NCBI RefSeq assembly: GCF_002443255.2
Contig: NW_019211454.1
Coordinates: 69,588,056-69,652,055 of the forward strand
Reading direction: 5' to 3'
Length of the DNA stretch: 64,000 bases
DNA from: Varroa destructor
Lineage: Eukaryota > Arthropoda > Arachnida > Mesostigmata > Varroidae
In this document: piece after piece, positions 26,568 to 39,016 of the stretch
How the letters are laid out: the number at the start of each line of letters is the position of its first letter
How positions within the stretch are numbered: the stretch's first letter is position 1
Notes under the pieces: generated by a model
The model's input: only the letters and a program-made list of their open reading frames with translations
Told to the model about the DNA's origin: nothing
The model's database searches: none
Program-made: the position numbers and the translations under genes

Positions 26568-29500
26568 ATTGGTTTCGACGATAGTACAATCAAGCCCATT
26601 AGTATTTTCTGTTTCATGTGGGGACGACCAATTTTACCTGTATCTAGATAATGGCCATGTATGACCACAGCAGATACTGGCTACTTCTCATTGCAAAAAT
26701 GTTGTTCGATGATGATTATGATGTAGCATGATTGTGCAATTATGATAAAAACAACAAAAATTCAACGCCATATTGCTCGAACGCATCATTTTGATCTTTA
26801 TTTATTTGTTATGTAGAGGGCGTTATTAGCGCGTGAGCGGTCTGCTCGAATAGCTTCTAAAACTAGCCGAACGACTGAAGAATTAGAATAGAGTGATTAG
26901 AAAATGTCCCTATTCTGATTCTCCAGTGAACAAAGCGAGGCAATTTTAGGGATCATTGGCAAGATTTGTAACGTTTACACCGGGTAAGCGTTTAACCGGT
27001 ATGGAAGTACCTTAATTACTTAATTTTTAGAGGATGCATTGACACTGTAATGACGTAGGGTCATAAAACATGGTAGGCAGAATTTACGTTTTTTGCTTAG
27101 TATTGTTACTGTTTAGTAAAAGTGTGTATCTCTTATTTTAGGTGTGATAGCTAATTGTGCGAGCAATGTGTTGAAGGCGCTGCGTTGATTAGGCTGTAGG
27201 TGCGTCTCTGCCAGTCGGCTTTCTGATACGTTAACATGTAAGAAGCAGCAGTTCTACATCATGTAAATAAAGACACCGCAGAAGTTGCCATCATCATTAC
27301 AATGCAAAGAACCCCTGCGAGAGCCACGATAAAGGCGTAAAATGCTCATATATACATGGTTATATACCTGAATGAAATGACCCTAAATAGACAGGGCAAG
27401 TTCGACCTACCTTCTCAATAGAAAACTAACGCGTTTAATATTTTCACATGCTCTTATGTATGCATTGGCCTCAGGCGTATCTCCAAACCCACTGGAGGGC
27501 CTTTTGCACAGTCCTCCTGTCACAATTACTCCACACAAATTTGTCTATAAGATCACTGAAAAGGATTTTCAACGGTGTACATCGATCAGAATCACAGCTG
27601 TTTATTTTGTCATATAAATCGAACCGAAGTATATCAACGTGTACCACCTGTTGTTAAGAATTTACTTGGACATTGAATAAATATAATTTTATATAAATAA
27701 ATTTGTTTAAGAATTCATTCAAAGTCTACAAAAATATAAATGAGAAAAAATTCTGCTACCTGATAGATGAATAACGTTGTACTCCTAAGTAAATCAATTG
27801 TGTTTTTGGGAACTGATAGGAGAACAGCCGTACAATAGGTACAGTAACGCTGAAATCGTTGAACTGGAACAGTTCAATAGAGATACCCTTTAGACATAAA
27901 GCAAATTCGCAAATCCACATTGAAATTAAATGCTTTTTTAAGAATTAATAACTTTTTTCTTCTATCAAGCAGACGTATTTATGTATGAGATACAATCGTT
28001 ATTAGTTATTCTATATCTTCAAGACATGTTGACTTCAAAAATGTAGTTTGTATCGCATTTTTTTACGCCTAGAAGCTGTATTTTGTCATACCTTTTTTTT
28101 GTCGTATTAGTTACGTAAACGTGCTCGTATCCAGGAACTTTCGTTGACTCGATCGCAACGAGAGAATATATACAATTAGTAGCCCTTACGCTACGAACAG
28201 CAGTTAAATAGACGCCTTTGTTTTTTGTTGTCGGTAAAGCCGCATCTGCTCAACAGATCCTGCTTTATGCCACAATTAGAAATTTCAGATTTTTCAGCCT
28301 TGTTGTTCAAATCAAACGATTCACGGTTCATTTAATTTAGTAAAAATAATTTCAAAAAAACGTAAATATATCTCTGAATTAAACGTGTTTGACTGTGATT
28401 TTAAGTTTGCATTATATAGATTAAGTGTTATGGGACGCATTCAGCAGAAGGTGTACGGATGGTGAATGTTAGCGAAAGATGTCCCTTTCTTCATATCCGA
28501 TTGTCATATTTAAGCCATCGATGGGGAAAACTGTGAACGCGGCATGTTCGAGGAAATTCCATTACTCGAAACTTGCCTTTGATATGGCCCTAAAGCTGGA
28601 TACTTTAATTGCGGCTAGGATTTACTATCACATCGAATATAGCTAATAATAACAGTTCCGTAAGAGATTAAAAGGGCGCCCGTATAACGAGCGGGTGTTA
28701 AATCAGATCGTGTCGGTCCCGTCAATTTTACAGACCGGATTTCTGATTCGTAGTCCTTCGTCGTCCAAATAACCCCGACAACAAAATTAGAAAGCGTGAA
28801 TTACTTGTGTTAACAAAGTCAGCCCGTTCCCGCCATGCGGGACTGTATCTCCGAATGTAAATACACCCAAATCTGGCTGATGCATAATCGTCTGATCGAA
28901 TTATTTCAACTCCGCATATTTATGCTATAGTTGCTTCTAGGATAAATTAGTTGTTTCTATCGAGTTGCGTATGACGAAGAGTGGGACAAGCTTGCGAAAC
29001 ATCTTGGCGGCAATGCAATGATGCAGGTCAACCCAGAGTCGCACTGGCGACCATGACTACGTTGCTCCCTACTAACGGGAGCTTACTACAGGTTTGAATT
29101 TAACGATCCGCCTACATGTGAAGTTGATCAATCCTCACTCGACTACCACCGCCTCTTCCGTCACCGCTTAGGGTACCTACAGATACAGGTAGATGGTAGC
29201 AGACGTGGTGTCGCAAACGGACATATTGAGCCATTGAAAGATCGGCTAGACGATGGATGGCAGCGTAACGCGCTAAAACAGCTCCAAGCTGCTACTGGGA
29301 ACGTCAACTAAACAGGCCAACGGATCGTGAGAATCGACAGCTGTGAGTTGCATTCGCCGGGACGCCTTACCACAAAAATCTCTAGGCTCTAGAACGAACA
29401 ACACTCAATGCTTGCATAATGGACTATGGCTAGACGTTTTGCGTGACAAGTCAAACTAGCGCTACATGTCCTTTCTTTTAATCGACTTAACGAGGGACTG

Positions 29501-29853
29501 ATTATTTTATTGTAGCGTTGTAGAAAGTTGAGCTGTATTGCCATGGCTGACACACCTTGAAAAAAGTAACGAACAAATCGTCATAAATTCGGCTATAATA
29601 TTTTATAGCTTACTTTATGTCTAGTTCCCTCTTTATACATAAGCTATTAATGCAATATTAAAGGATGCTTTATTTATCGAGAAAAAAAATAAAATCTCGA
29701 GGCTCCTTCTTCGTTTTAAGATCTGAGCTGGAAATCTTTCAAGAAAGACTGTACTTGTAATGGAAGCTCCATCTTCAGCCTAAATTGGATCACTGTAGAC
29801 ATTCGGATAGAACTGTGAGGAACTGTGAGAGCTTCTAAAAAAGTGAAGGACAA
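26568..29853. other. Intergenic between MFS and Ras-like genes
   Basis: AT-rich, with a GC-richer block at about 28.97-29.40 kb just upstream of the Ras-like gene that could be its promoter or leader. Nothing recognisable as coding. Confidence 0.55.
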
Positions 29854-30061
29854 ATGGATGAGCCGCAGAAAATGAACTATATACCAAAGTGCAGCTTAAC
29901 CGTCCCCATATCGAACGAAGAACGATTTCATCGCTTAGTACTACTGGGACCTTCAGGTGTGGGAAAAACCTCGCTGATACGCCGCATTCTATATAATGTA
30001 TTTGATCCCATCTATAGACCCACACTTGAAGAGTCTCATAGGAAGGTACTTCGAGTCCAAG
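29854..30061 (+). CDS. Ras-like GTPase exon 1
   Basis: It holds the 24-residue N-terminal extension, the P-loop and switch I up to VLRVQ. The donor is gtacgt, leaving one nucleotide. Confidence 0.9.
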
Positions 30062-33051
30062 GTACGTTTGATATCTTTTTTCGTATACAAGTATTAAAGT
30101 CGCCCTTAAATACAATACTGATACATAAGCGCACTGCCGTTGGGATGGTATAGACGGTCTTTTGGATGACGAATTCATCATGCGGAATTCATTCATTTAG
30201 CCCACCCTGATCTGGTCACAGAAGGTCTTAATTCATCATAAAATTTGCCCCGAGGGTGCGTTTACAGTTGTGAACTTCTGTAAAATTTACGTTAATAAAA
30301 AAAAATTGGTAGTTCTTCTATCGGCCGCGAAACGTCGTATCGTTCAGACGTGGAGTTTGAGGTGCAGCTCAATTGCGTACTAAAGCAAGCATCCCAAGGT
30401 AGTTACTATTATTCAATAAGCATTCAAGTTGCTGAATATTCCCAATCTAAACAGGAAATTTGTTTGAAAAGCTTGCCTTACAATTTTAGAAGCAAAGTTC
30501 ATAAGTTACGGGCACCACCAAAATCTCAAAATTTTCGGAGGTTTCGCATGTTAATTCTGTGCTTACTAAAACAAATAGGTAAGTGTATGCCAGTATTAAT
30601 TTTCTGCACTCTTTCGCCTATTTTCAGATGACGGTGATACACGAACTGGTATCTAAAACGCAGCGCTTCCCATACAAACACGAAAAAAGTTGTCTGTAGT
30701 AGAAAACACGTTCAGAAAGAATTTCTGCCACAGGGCTCAAACTTACAAAATGACCACTGGGTATTGTTAATGATTTGATCAATGACATGAGCAAGTACCT
30801 CTATTTCAATTCGATTTTCATGACTCGAAAGGAAAAATAAAGCTACAGTGAGGTGCACGAACTATAAAACGTGTTGTATCTTCATTGGATATCGATTTTC
30901 ATCATATTACATTACACTATGCTATCGATTTAACTCAAGCGTATTCTCCTATATTTATAGATCTAGACATGCCGTATTTATGTTGTGTGTGGAGCAACCA
31001 TGTCTGTGAATGGCTCTCACCTGCGTAGCTAAACACACAAAGAGCCGTGTGATAGCACAAGTTCAAAATAAATATGTATATCGATTCTTTATGGTCGATG
31101 GTCATAGTAAGCATCTTGTGTTCTGAAAATCAAAAATGCGTTTTCCGAGCTAAATTGTGTATTTTACATTACTTCTTCCTGTATCATTGTATTCCAGAAC
31201 TAGTGCTAAATCTGGACATTATCGACACATCTGGTTCACCGGAGTTCCCCGCAATGAGGGAGCTGGCGCTTCAGAAAGGTAACTTTTCGTTACAGATGTA
31301 TCATGACTAGGGAACGTAATGATATTGACGGTAGTCAAGTGTAACTACGTGGCGAGCTAAGATTTCGCATACAAATGACTATTTGAAAAAATCGTTTGGC
31401 GGGAAATTGCCTCTTTGATCGAATGGAGATTTTCCATAAGAGCGAAGCAAGCCATTCATGTTGTAATTAGTTGAAGTGTAAATGGAGAAATATGAATGAC
31501 GCATCTAACCATATGACGCCCAGAATCCAACGCCTTAGTTTGTCTCTTTGTTGGTGGCGCAGTAATAATGAGCTTGTCCATTTCGCCTAAGGACACGTGG
31601 TGGGTCGGACTCTTAGCTGCGATTCTTAAGCGCGAGCCGTCTAAAGCAGTAACCAATGCTAGCACCGGATATAAAACCCCAAACATACATTTACAGTTCG
31701 TTTGCGTTACGCGCTAACAAACAAAATTGGTATGCGGTAATCTTTAGGTAATCTTTTTCAACATGTATGTGTGCTCCTTTGAGAGGTTGATATGTATATT
31801 CCGTTTAAATTACGTTTTAGAAATTTTCACAGTAATATGACCTTTTAACCAGTCTATGCGTTAACATTGTAATTATCATAGTTTTCTTCCTCTTACTGAG
31901 ATATATATCGCGTCAGCTGACGGATGATCATTTGGCATTATTTATGGCAAGTTATTATTTATTATTATTGGTTATTAGGTGAGGGCTTTGTACTGGTATT
32001 CTCATTCGATCAACCTTCATCACTCGACGAGATTGCACTTCTGCGAGACTCAGTGCGCGCCGTTCATCCGAACGCTTTTATTTTAGTCGTTGGTAACAAG
32101 TCGGATCTGCCCTCGAATAAATGTACTGTAAGTAGTACAGATACCTTAGCTTTTTTAGCTTTAGATGCCCTCAAAAATAGCCCTCTGTTATTGTTATAAG
32201 GGCTGGACCAGCTTCAAGGCTGTATTCAAGTGTTTTGTTAGCTGCTTTGTGCATAATAGCATTGACAGCAGAAAATGAAAGGACTCATTTTAAGCGCTGT
32301 TCACAGATCCAGCTTGAGCTGGCTGAAAGCCTCGTGAGCTGCGATTGGGAGCTACCGTTTGTAAACTGTTCCGCTCGAACCGGAGACCATGTTGCTTGCA
32401 TACTCGAACAAATATCTGGTCAGTAGGATCGTTCATTTAACGATATTAATAAGTATTTTATCACAAATTATGATGAATCCACTCTTATAGCAGTCAACTA
32501 ATCGATTATCTAATACATAAAAATTATCAAATACCACGGTAAAATTATGAAGCTAAAATCCCTCGTGTCTTTTAAGTCTTCTTCACATGCCATTGTTCAT
32601 CATCGTTATTAGTGATGAACTTCAATAACGAAATACGAATATTTAAACATGGGCAAATATAAGTGTTTACAATATGTTTTCCAACACAAATAACCATTCG
32701 GTGCATCGACAGAAGTGTGGGGCGTAGGAAGCGCAAATGTAGTCAGCCCGCGTCGGGGGTTACGACGACAGTCGATGCCACCTGTCTTCAGAGGTGCTTA
32801 TGTCGGTCAAAGGAGGTAACTTTTTCATTTACATTCTTTAATTTATAACATCTTACGCTGGCTTCGCTCACCACCAAATCTCCATTTATTTACTAACACG
32901 ATAGTTATAAAAAATATTGACAACATTTTCTTTGGCTAAGGGATTAACCAATTCGGTAAAAATGTATTTTTTGCTGAATTACTTGCTAATCTCTTACAGG
33001 TTTTCGGTGATGCGAAATCTCGCGAAACGTAAATCGTGCATGGTTCAGTAA
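29854..33051 (+). CDS. Ras-family small GTPase, Dexras/Di-Ras-like, with CaaX box (6 coding exons, complete)
   Basis: Exons 29854-30061, 31198-31278, 31979-32127, 32307-32418, 32713-32815 and 33000-33051 total 705 nt, giving 234 residues. A TAA 18 bp upstream in frame supports the start. Seen: P-loop GPSGVGKT (residues 32-39), switch I YRPTLEES with T57, switch II DTSGSPEF (79-86), the guanine-specificity motif NKSD (136-139), SAR (168-170), a basic C-terminal extension with RRQS (201-204) and a final CMVQ, a CaaX box with a residue pattern suited to farnesylation. The protein should bind GTP and sit on membranes. The positions matching Ras G12 and Q61 are both Ser (S34, S83), as is A59 (S81). 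In the Di-Ras and Rasd groups similar switch II changes go with low intrinsic GTPase activity. The PTxExxHRKV and DTSGxxxFPAMR strings recall Dexras/Rasd, but the C-terminus is shorter. The exact subfamily is unsure. Confidence 0.9.
31198..31278 (+). CDS. Ras-like GTPase exon 2
   Basis: This 81-nt exon encodes switch II, including D79, G82 and the noncanonical S83. The acceptor is attccag and the donor gtaact; phase 1 holds on both sides. Confidence 0.9.
31979..32127 (+). CDS. Ras-like GTPase exon 3
   Basis: It encodes beta-strand 4 (GFVLVFSFD), helix 3 and the NKSD base-recognition motif, then a gtaagt donor. It restores phase 0. Confidence 0.9.
32307..32418 (+). CDS. Ras-like GTPase exon 4
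   Basis: It encodes helix 4, the FVNCSAR strand and loop that contact the base, and helix 5. The donor gtcagt leaves one nucleotide. Confidence 0.88.
32713..32815 (+). CDS. Ras-like GTPase exon 5
   Basis: It encodes the hypervariable extension, with SPRRGLRRQSMPP near its middle. R-R-x-S is a textbook basophilic kinase (PKA-type) consensus. The acceptor is tcgacag and the donor gtaact. Phase agreement with exons 4 and 6 is the main support. Confidence 0.75.
33000..33051 (+). CDS. Ras-like GTPase exon 6, CaaX terminus
   Basis: Seventeen codons encode a basic stretch (AKRKS) directly before CMVQ and the TAA stop. A polybasic run plus CaaX is the standard membrane-targeting end of Ras proteins, and finding it in the correct phase strongly supports the whole gene model. 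Confidence 0.88.
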
Positions 33052-33137
33052 TTTAGGCCAACGAGTTAGGCCAGGAGAGACAGCAAACGAAACAAAGGGA
33101 TGCAGAACTTGCCCTAAAATTTAAATTTATTCAATTA

Positions 33138-33143
33138 AATAAA
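33138..33143 (+). promoter_or_regulatory. Polyadenylation signal AATAAA for the Ras-like gene
   Basis: A canonical AATAAA lies 87 bp past the stop codon inside an AT-rich stretch, a normal distance for a short 3' untranslated region. Confidence 0.5.
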
Positions 33144-33703
33144 TCAAATAATATTTTATTTTATATGCCACTTTTGAACTTTCGCGTGAACGCATGAGAA
33201 TGTTTATGGCATTGAACGCTTTTAACAATTTCAACTGTTCCAATAGGTTTTCAGTAGCGTAACACATTGCATAATAGCTTAGAAAAATTGCAGCCATAAC
33301 TAGCCGCTGAGAGTTGATAACTGACAATTAGTCAACTAGTGCTATAAACTCAGAGGCAGCCAAAAATTGAAATTTCACTTACTTTACTAAGAATAATTTA
33401 CGTATATGTTTTATTACTGAGTACATAAAGTAAGATATGTTATCTCGCGCACAAATGCTAACTACTTTGGATGCTGAAAATACAACAGCCCTAAGATTAT
33501 GAACACTTGATAACACATCTCAAACTATACCCATAATTATGACCTTTAGATGTTTTTTTTTTGGAGAGAATAGGCTTTATGCGTGGAAATATCTACTACG
33601 TACATATAGGTTTCTCCTTCCGGTTATAGATATTTCTCTTTATTGAGCGGTACCGAAACGACTTTGAAATTGCTGCCGTAGAAATATGGTTATATTAATT
33701 AAT

Positions 33704-33759
33704 GATCCTTAATATCATCACAATTGAATTTTGCATCAATTGTGATGATATTAAGGATC
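33704..33759. repeat. Perfect 24-bp inverted repeat (hairpin, 8-nt loop)
   Basis: Arms 33704-33727 and 33736-33759 are exact reverse complements, beginning gatccttaatatc, with the loop attttgca. It lies about 650 bp downstream of the Ras-like stop codon. A foldback mobile-element remnant is the simplest reading; a small-RNA precursor is possible, although precursors usually carry mismatches. Confidence 0.8.
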
Positions 33760-35413
33760 TGTTTTGAGCTGATTTTGGCCCACCTGACTTTGTTCAGAGC
33801 GATCTCTCGTTAAAAACTCGTTCATTTTTTCATGTAACCAGCCAGAGATATGCCTTTGTTTAGACATGCCATTGAGAAGGTCTGCACAAATTTAATAGTT
33901 ATATTCTCGATAACATGCCATTCAGATGCCGCTAAACATAATAAATCAGGGTTGAACGAAAATTAAATCTCGTAAAGTAAAATATCCATGAAATCATTCA
34001 TTTGATAATACCATTAAATACTTACGATACTGAATTTGAAAAGAACGAAACACAGCAGCTTTTGAGTGACGTCGTCGTTACGTTAGCAACTTCTTATAGA
34101 AGGTTCATTGTCGTAGATTTACGAATCATATATGATATATCGGATACCTGACACAATTTTTTAACTTGTTGTCGCTTGAGCAAGGTACGCTGCGTCTAAA
34201 TCTAGTAAACAGACCTATGACACTATTTTACTTACGTACATATACAGTACGCAGTTTAGCCGTTGTGGACATTAAGGCAAAAGTAAGTACAAAAACAGCA
34301 CAAACCCCTCACGACAAATTATAGATGACAGTGCTTTGTCCATTTGTAAATCTTTTAATGCTCTTCAAGCGGAACTCATTGTTTTCAATCGTCTGCTACC
34401 GGTGCATTCTTTAGAGTTTAGACGGCGGATTACTACCTTCTTCATATTTAGTTCATATGTGACCGTGATAAGTGTAGTTCGCTATTATCCAATTCATGAG
34501 ATTCTTGAAGCCGGCCAGCCTCCAGCCATATTGCTCGCGTCAAGCTCCGAAATGCTTTTGTAATAAACTGTAATCAGGAAAAGTATCATTATTGATATCG
34601 TTTGTCCTCTTGAATTTTTAAGATAAAAAGAAAAAAGTTATAGCCTGTTTCGTGAAAATACAATTTACAATTGTTCTGCGAAACCGGCTTATTCCGTCTG
34701 GTTGCTGCAATACGTGTGGTTCGTCCTCTAACATTTACCAAACTCTGGTTTTCGACTAAGTAGCCAAAGAAGAACACGACAACTTTTAAAACTTGAGCCA
34801 CTGATTCCACAAGACAGGATGGACATTGGCTCGTTCATGTCGTATGTTGCCATGTATGCCACTATATGTTGGTAACGCTTGAAACAATCAGCAAGAAAGG
34901 TCCTTCGAGAACAATATGCTTCACTAATCGTTCTCAGTACTTTTAGAATACGCACTTCCCTAGTTCAAAGTATGAAGAACTGTGCCGAAAACAAGCGGAT
35001 TCAAATGAATACGATAAAGTAAAATAAAATGACGTGGGTTTCTCGGAACCCACCGAAGCCCTAACCGAAACGCGAAATACAAAGCCAGAACAAAAATTAC
35101 CAAACGTTTTAGAATATAAATAATGCCACGTTTGATGAAAGCAGCCAGTTAGGGGAAAAGCGGAATCGGGGCTGAAGCAGCCAGACAGGAGATCATTTTC
35201 AAGATATATCGATTAGAAGTGAGGTGAAATACAATCTATTTTATGTGTATCATTATTCGTAAATCGACATGAACTTCTTGGAGATTACCTATAGATATTT
35301 CTAGCTTTACGTCCGATTCTGCGATTAAGTACTGCTTCAGACGGCTCACTTTCAGCACAGGACAAAATGTATCTACGCCCGATAGTGACCACCACTCCTT
35401 CCTAAGATCAAAT

Positions 35414-35437
35414 GGCGAGCGCGTTACCACTGTACCA
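35414..35437 (-). other. tRNA A-box-like stretch (possible SINE remnant)
   Basis: The minus strand reads tggtacagtggtaacgcgct, very like the D-arm/A box of tRNA genes and tRNA-derived SINEs. No matching B box or cloverleaf follows, so it is not called a tRNA gene. Confidence 0.3.
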
Positions 35438-37117
35438 TCGCGAAAACTTTCATATATTAATTACCTTATGCCCGAAATGAAATAATTATGACAATCGAAA
35501 TGTTTTTGTTTTTTTTTTTTTAAATTAGACTATATCATTCTTTCAGTTTAACCTTGAAGTTTTTTGAAAATATTCAGTCGACATAGCAAAGTGGGTCTAT
35601 CATCAACGACTCTGCCAATATGCACTGGGGAAATTCCTTCTTGAAACAATCACATTCTTAAACCAAAAACGAATCGTCTGCATTAGTAGACCTTGTGAGT
35701 GAATCGTGAACATCATTGATGAAAGCATTATTTCAATTTTTTGAGGTTTTGCGACAAGTTGATTGTTATATGTTGAACTGCCCTATTTGTGATTAGTGTG
35801 AGACACAGCCCGAATATTGTCACAAACAATCACGCAGTTCTTGTTACCAAGGAGATGCCGAATGCATAGTCTTAATTGTGCTCAACATTGAAGGCCACCG
35901 AATGAGGGTGAATTGAATCAATTTATAATATTATACACAAATTGGAGGAATGTGTAGAATTTCAACTCTAAGGATTTCAGAAAATTTGAGGTCCCCAGTC
36001 ATTTCTAGATCCAGTGAAAACAGAACAAAGGACATTGAGGTGAGCAAAGATGGAGTTATCAACCAGAGATTGGCTTTACCGTCGTTTGCAAGACAGAGGC
36101 GAACCAATAAAAAGAAAAATAAAACTTCAAAAGCAAACATTTTTCGAGTGGTTAAGACTTGCTAAGATTGACTAATACTATTCCATATGCAGAGAAGAAG
36201 CTATCTGTAACGCGCGTTAGTATTTACTTCAATTTTGACACCTTAGTAATATGAAAAAGATCAAGAAGAAATGTTTGCAACCCAAACGGTTTCGAAGATT
36301 TAAGAAATAAAAGCAAACACTGCTTCAGTTTTCGAGGATCGCCAAATTGACTCTAGGTTCTACTAAGTTTTTCTAGGAAGTTTTTTAAATCTGATTTCAT
36401 TTAACGATATTGTTTTGTTTATTATATCTTAGTCGATTTAGTAAGAAGTTCTTGCCGGTACGGAAGTCTGAATTAACAGACGCATGTTTTGTGGCCTGTT
36501 TTTTTTATCTTGATTTTATATTTTTCATGTAATTGAATCTAAACAATTGCTACAGTGTCTACTAATTTGTGATGAACTCCGACATGAGCTTCTGCATAGA
36601 CTTACTTATGCACACGAGCTACTCATGCAGAAAAGACGCAATCTTATTAAACTCTTTTTTATTGAATGTCGAAAATTCCTTCTTAAGAAACTATGAGATG
36701 CATACATTTGTCCTCTCAAGTGGCTGAGCGTGTGTTTTCGAAAGGTAGATAACAAATGTCTGCCACCATTTTCTGTTGACGCTGGCGGCAGTTTAGCGCG
36801 AGCCTCTGTAAAATAGTTCTCTCTTTTTTAGGGGTGTGCGGCAGAAATGATTTCTTTATATGCTTTAGATGATCGTTTACACATAATGCGTATATTATAA
36901 CAGAATTATTTTTTATTCTCAGCCAAAATGTAATTAAAAGTCATTAGAGAAAACCTTTATATGCCAAATGCATCCCTGTTTCTAAAATATTATTTAGTAT
37001 GAAGTATTATTTTGTTTATAACTCGCAGCTTAGCTGTCTTTTAGCCAATTGATAAACTTTTCTACCTAGTTATATAGCAAACAAATGAATCATACGCGAT
37101 TAAATTACTGTGGACGA

Positions 37118-37180
37118 ACACACACACACACAGACACAGACACACACACACACACTTACACATACACATACACACATACA
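37118..37180. repeat. (AC)n microsatellite, interrupted
   Basis: About 60 bp of CA dinucleotides broken by GACA, TTACA and ATACA variants, between the Ras-like and STAT genes. Confidence 0.9.
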
Positions 37181-38879
37181 TCTAACGGAAGGCCCTTTAG
37201 GAGCTTGTCTTCAAAAAGACTTTAAAAAATCATTTAATCGTTAGCTTTTATCGGCCCTGTTCCGCGATAGCACAGGTACATATGACATTGTTAAATCGAT
37301 ACGCAAATAGGCAAACACTGGGGAGCGTAGGCTCCGATATTATCATCGTTCATCCTCGTGACCATTGTCAACTTCAGAGTTTATAAACTGCTTACTCAGT
37401 CGATGGTTATGTACAAGATTGTTTCGCACAAGTGATGTGTCGCAGAATAGTAATAATAACATTATGCTCGCTTGGCACACGTATGATAAAATAATTATTT
37501 TGACATTATTGGGGTGAATTGCACGCCATTTAAAAGTTACGGCCCTAAGTAAAGTGAGTGTGTGAAAATGTTATTCAATATAGATGTGCTAATACACAAG
37601 TTTTTATTATTGACCTATAATAGCACAGTCTTTATGTACACAAAGTATATATATACAAAAATAGATGATTCGAACTATTCAAGAATAAATCACTCTGTTG
37701 AAAGGGTGAGCCATTATTTAGAACCTGTTAAGTAAAGCTGTTGCTTGTCGATTTGCGCTACCCGTATAAGGGAGTGTTGTTTTTAGCATGACACGAAACC
37801 GATTTTCATAACTACAGCTTCACCCTGTTTCAGTACATTTCTGCCATCATGTGTAGCAATACTGCAAAAACGTTAACGTTGCTTAGCATTGCTAAAGCTG
37901 CTTTTATCGATTAATTACAAAATGTCAACAGAACGCACGATTATAATTGTTCTAGCAGCTAAGGAAATCTTTTTTGTAGTACTGTGACCTTGGTTGAGGC
38001 TGACCTCTAATGATCGTTTGAATCGGGGCCTACCCGGAAAACAATTGGATCAGAACTTGATCCTGTTTTGCTTGCATTTGTCTATAAACGGCAGTGCTTT
38101 TTCCACACTACACCTTTATGTCTTTGTACTCTAATTATATAACTGTTCTGACGCTAATGTTTCGGTTGTACTCTTGGCTGTTGTTGCTTTTCTCATGGCT
38201 GCGTCTATGTTTCTGTAATTATGTTATCAATATTAGCATTGCTTGCTTTTCGTTGAGCTCAAAGCTTGAAGGCAATGTGGACTTCGCTATTGAGCTTATC
38301 GGGCTGTAAAAGGCGGCCTGAACTTCAATGGCGGCCTGGACTTTATTTCTTCCAGATGTTTCATCTTAGATATCGCGATAATCATCGTCTCGAAGTCGTT
38401 TCAATGACTGGCCGGAATTTTGAACATTGGAAAGAGCGTAAAGCCTGTATGAGCGAAAAGAAGAAAAAAAATGAAACACAAAACTTGTGAATTATTATTA
38501 AATAACTTCTTCAGGTTAAAATGGTCTATTTATATATGTATCCATAAGTGAATTATTAATTATTCGCCCTTTGAATAGCATAATCAATCTACTGGAAGAA
38601 GTGTGTATTTATTTTATCAGGTTATATTGTCTGCTACAATACAACTAAAAAATTTGAAACAAAAAGATATTAACGTTCAAAAAAAAAAAAACTATTGTAA
38701 GTAATATAAAGTCGTGACATTTTTACAATAATGAAATATACTATGAGCCATAAAAAGTTTATTGTATATTCATTCCTATGTACCTCATTTGCAGTTCACA
38801 TTCGACCCACTTAAATAGAATATAAATTATTTTGCTTATGAATTCTAACATGCAAAAATAACAATTTGCCATTGTGACG

Positions 38880-38885
38880 TTTATT
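38880..38885 (-). promoter_or_regulatory. Possible polyadenylation signal for STAT
   Basis: tttatt on the plus strand is AATAAA on the STAT strand, eight bases past the tentative stop. The AT-richness of the area limits its weight. Confidence 0.4.
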
Positions 38886-38892
38886 TAAATAA

Positions 38893-39016
38893 TCAGATCA
38901 GTATTTCATAAAATTTGTAAAACGTCATGGACTTGTCAATCGTACCTGCGTTGCTTCTTTGGTTCTTTATATTGTAGCTCTTTGTACTTTTGAGCGTTGG
39001 AATAGTTTTGCTAGCT
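38893..39016 (-). CDS. STAT: Tentative STAT last exon
   Basis: After gtgacag this stretch stays open in the required phase for 41 codons (IASKTIPTLKSTKSYN at its start) and ends in TGA eight bases before an AATAAA. No family motif supports it, and the acceptor has a poor pyrimidine tract. The nearby polyadenylation signal is the best argument. A different downstream exon, or a stop just inside the intron, is possible. Confidence 0.4.

Larger units (their letters stand above)
33760..38879. other. Intergenic between convergent Ras-like and STAT genes
   Basis: Low-complexity AT-rich DNA with an AC microsatellite and an A-box-like remnant. No supported exon. Confidence 0.55.

Noticed and set aside
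37118..37180. Possible CRISPR-like repeat array
   Set aside because: It is a plain CA microsatellite with no spacers, and the genome is eukaryotic.
38219..38303. Alternative last exon for STAT (after tttacag, reading PISSIAKSTLPSSFE)
   Set aside because: The phase fits, with a fair acceptor, but there is no family motif; the nearer candidate has a polyadenylation signal directly after its stop.
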